13,286 bases of DNA from HRBIN12 sp035762085 (lineage in GTDB: Bacteria > Actinomycetota > UBA4738 > HRBIN12). The position numbers and the translations under genes were made by a program. The stretch is taken from contig DASTPT010000119.1 of NCBI GenBank assembly GCA_035762085.1, positions 1 to 13,286 of the forward strand, in the 5' to 3' direction. This document shows positions 12,295 through 13,286 of the stretch, in pieces. The notes under the pieces are model-generated. The model ran no database searches. It was not told the DNA's origin and was given only the letters and a program-made list of their open reading frames with translations. Position 1 is the first letter of the stretch; every line of letters begins with the position of its first letter.

Positions 12295-13286
12295 ATGAGC
12301 GCTCCGATCAGCCCGCCGCCCGTTCGACGCTGGCGGACCGAGTACCTTCCGGCGTACGTCGGCAACGGGGTCATCGGGCTTCGCGCGCCGAGGGTGCCGT
12401 TCGTCGGCGGGGTGGCGATCGTGAACGGCTTCGCGGGCATCCACCCCACCGACCGTGTCGAGAGCTTCGCGCGGGCGCCGTACCCGCTCGGCGGCGACAT
12501 CGGCGTCGGCAGGACGACGCTGGCCCAGCACGTGGATCGGGTCACGCTCGTCGAGCAGGTCTACGACTTCTCCTGTGGCGAGCTCCTGACACGCCTCCGG
12601 TTCGACGCCGACGAGGCACGTGCCGAGATCGACGTGGTGACCTTCTGCAGTCGGACCCATCCGACGGTGGTGGCGCAGGAGATCGTCGTCCGCGTCGATC
12701 GAGCGTGCGACGTGACCATGTCGGCGACCGTCGATCCGGTCGGCATCCCAGGCCATGAGGAGGCTCGCGACACGGAGCCGGCCGAGGGCGTCGACGGCTC
12801 GATGCGATGGGCGAGCCACGGAGCTGCCTCCACGTGCGGCCTCGCCTATGCGACCGAGCTCCTCGGCGCGCCGGACGCGGAGCGCGCCCACGACCGGGGC
12901 GAGCACGAGCGGCTATCGACGGACCGCTCCTTCCGCGCGCGAGCCAACCGTCCGTATCGGCTGCGCCAGCTCACGAGCCTGGTCCCGGAGGACGCGCATC
13001 ACGAGCCCGATCGCCAGGCGATCCGCCTCGTCTACGCGGCCGGCCAGCGTGGCTTCGAGGCGCTCCGCGCTGAGAACCGAGCCGCTTGGGAGGAGCTCTG
13101 GCAGGCCCGGATCCACGTGACCGGCGCCCCACGACGATGGCAGGCACTCGCGGATGCGGCCTTCTTCTACCTGCACTCGTCGGCCCATCCGTCGTCGCTG
13201 GCCAGCACGTCGATGTTCGGGCTCTCGTACTGGCCCGACTACCACTACTACCGGGGCCATGTGATGTGGGACATCGAGGCGTTCGC
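12295..13286 (+). CDS. Glycoside hydrolase family 65 protein, N-terminal part (cut by right edge)
   Basis: This family contains phosphorylases and hydrolases of alpha-glucosides (maltose, trehalose, kojibiose) and the ATHL1/PGGHG-type glucosylgalactosylhydroxylysine glucosidases. 330 codons are visible, roughly the N-terminal beta-sandwich domain and the linker into the (alpha/alpha)6 barrel. YVGNGVIGLRAP (21-32) and the APYPLGGDI stretch (61-69) match the start of the N-domain. The helical linker (NRAAWEELWQARIHV, 261-275) and AFFYLHSS follow. YYRGHVMWDIEAF (318-330) is the family hallmark leading into the catalytic barrel. The general-acid Glu lies beyond the window, so hydrolase versus phosphorylase cannot be decided. 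There is no signal peptide, so it is probably cytoplasmic. ATG 12295 was chosen; in-frame GTGs at 12283 and 12277 are alternatives, and none has a good Shine-Dalgarno. Confidence 0.88.
   Translation, partial: MSAPISPPPVRRWRTEYLPAYVGNGVIGLRAPRVPFVGGVAIVNGFAGIHPTDRVESFARAPYPLGGDIGVGRTTLAQHVDRVTLVEQVYDFSCGELLTRLRFDADEARAEIDVVTFCSRTHPTVVAQEIVVRVDRACDVTMSATVDPVGIPGHEEARDTEPAEGVDGSMRWASHGAASTCGLAYATELLGAPDAERAHDRGEHERLSTDRSFRARANRPYRLRQLTSLVPEDAHHEPDRQAIRLVYAAGQRGFEALRAENRAAWEELWQARIHVTGAPRRWQALADAAFFYLHSSAHPSSLASTSMFGLSYWPDYHYYRGHVMWDIEAF

Noticed and set aside
11997..12545. N-terminal extension of the DUF7144 gene
   Set aside because: The frame is open, but the residues are Arg-rich and family similarity begins only after the GTG at 11996, which has a good ribosome-binding site. 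The extension would also overlap the GH65 gene.
10635..12758. A 707-codon open frame on the plus strand
   Set aside because: It overlaps the FGGY kinase and GH65 genes in a different frame and crosses the antisense of the DUF7144 gene. The real frames have clear family motifs and this one has none.
1..13286. CRISPR arrays, tRNA or rRNA genes, insertion sequences, toxin-antitoxin or phage-defence genes
   Set aside because: I looked for repeat-spacer periodicity, tRNA arms, transposase motifs and known defence domains and saw none.

Overview
The window is about 13.3 kb of very GC-rich DNA, densely coding, with frequent GTG starts and a strong third-position G/C bias. An F420-dependent oxidoreductase, an ECF sigma factor with a fused SnoaL-like domain, a DUF998-type membrane protein and a DUF7144-type membrane protein all point to an actinobacterium (Actinomycetota). 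I cannot name the genus. There is no tRNA, rRNA, CRISPR array, insertion sequence, integrase or phage gene, so this looks like ordinary chromosome carrying lineage-specific metabolic genes.

Layout from left to right. (1) An Fgd-like F420 enzyme (minus, cut by the left edge) diverges from a 125-aa protein of unknown function (plus). The 104-bp gap between them holds a perfect 10-bp inverted repeat. (2) A minus-strand glycosyltransferase, then a bifunctional heptose-7-phosphate kinase/adenylyltransferase (hldE type), form a two-gene sugar-nucleotide and transfer unit. (3) Upstream of that, also on minus, lies an ABC exporter: an ATPase and a 12-TM permease overlapping by ATGA. The 79-bp junction between exporter and glycosyltransferase contains two hairpins. 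(4) An MmcQ/YjbR-family gene (plus) has a near-consensus sigma-70 promoter (TTGACC-N17-GATACT). It converges on a minus-strand trio: ECF sigma factor with SnoaL domain, then a cupin-like protein, then an alpha/beta hydrolase. (5) A DUF998 membrane protein and an FGGY sugar kinase run on plus, divergent from the sigma operon. An 11-bp inverted repeat lies in that divergent gap. (6) A DUF7144 membrane protein (minus) is convergent with the kinase and divergent from a GH65-family glycoside hydrolase/phosphorylase (plus) that is cut by the right edge. A 10-bp inverted repeat lies in that divergent gap as well.

How the genes may work together. The hldE and glycosyltransferase genes suggest ADP-heptose synthesis and transfer to a surface or secreted glycan. 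The sigma/cupin/hydrolase trio looks like a self-regulated small-molecule response unit with no visible anti-sigma gene. The FGGY kinase and GH65 enzyme are both carbohydrate genes but are not one operon. I found no clearly new large system. The most useful leads are the sigma-cupin-hydrolase unit, the isolated heptose pair, and the three perfect inverted repeats, each in a different divergent intergenic region.
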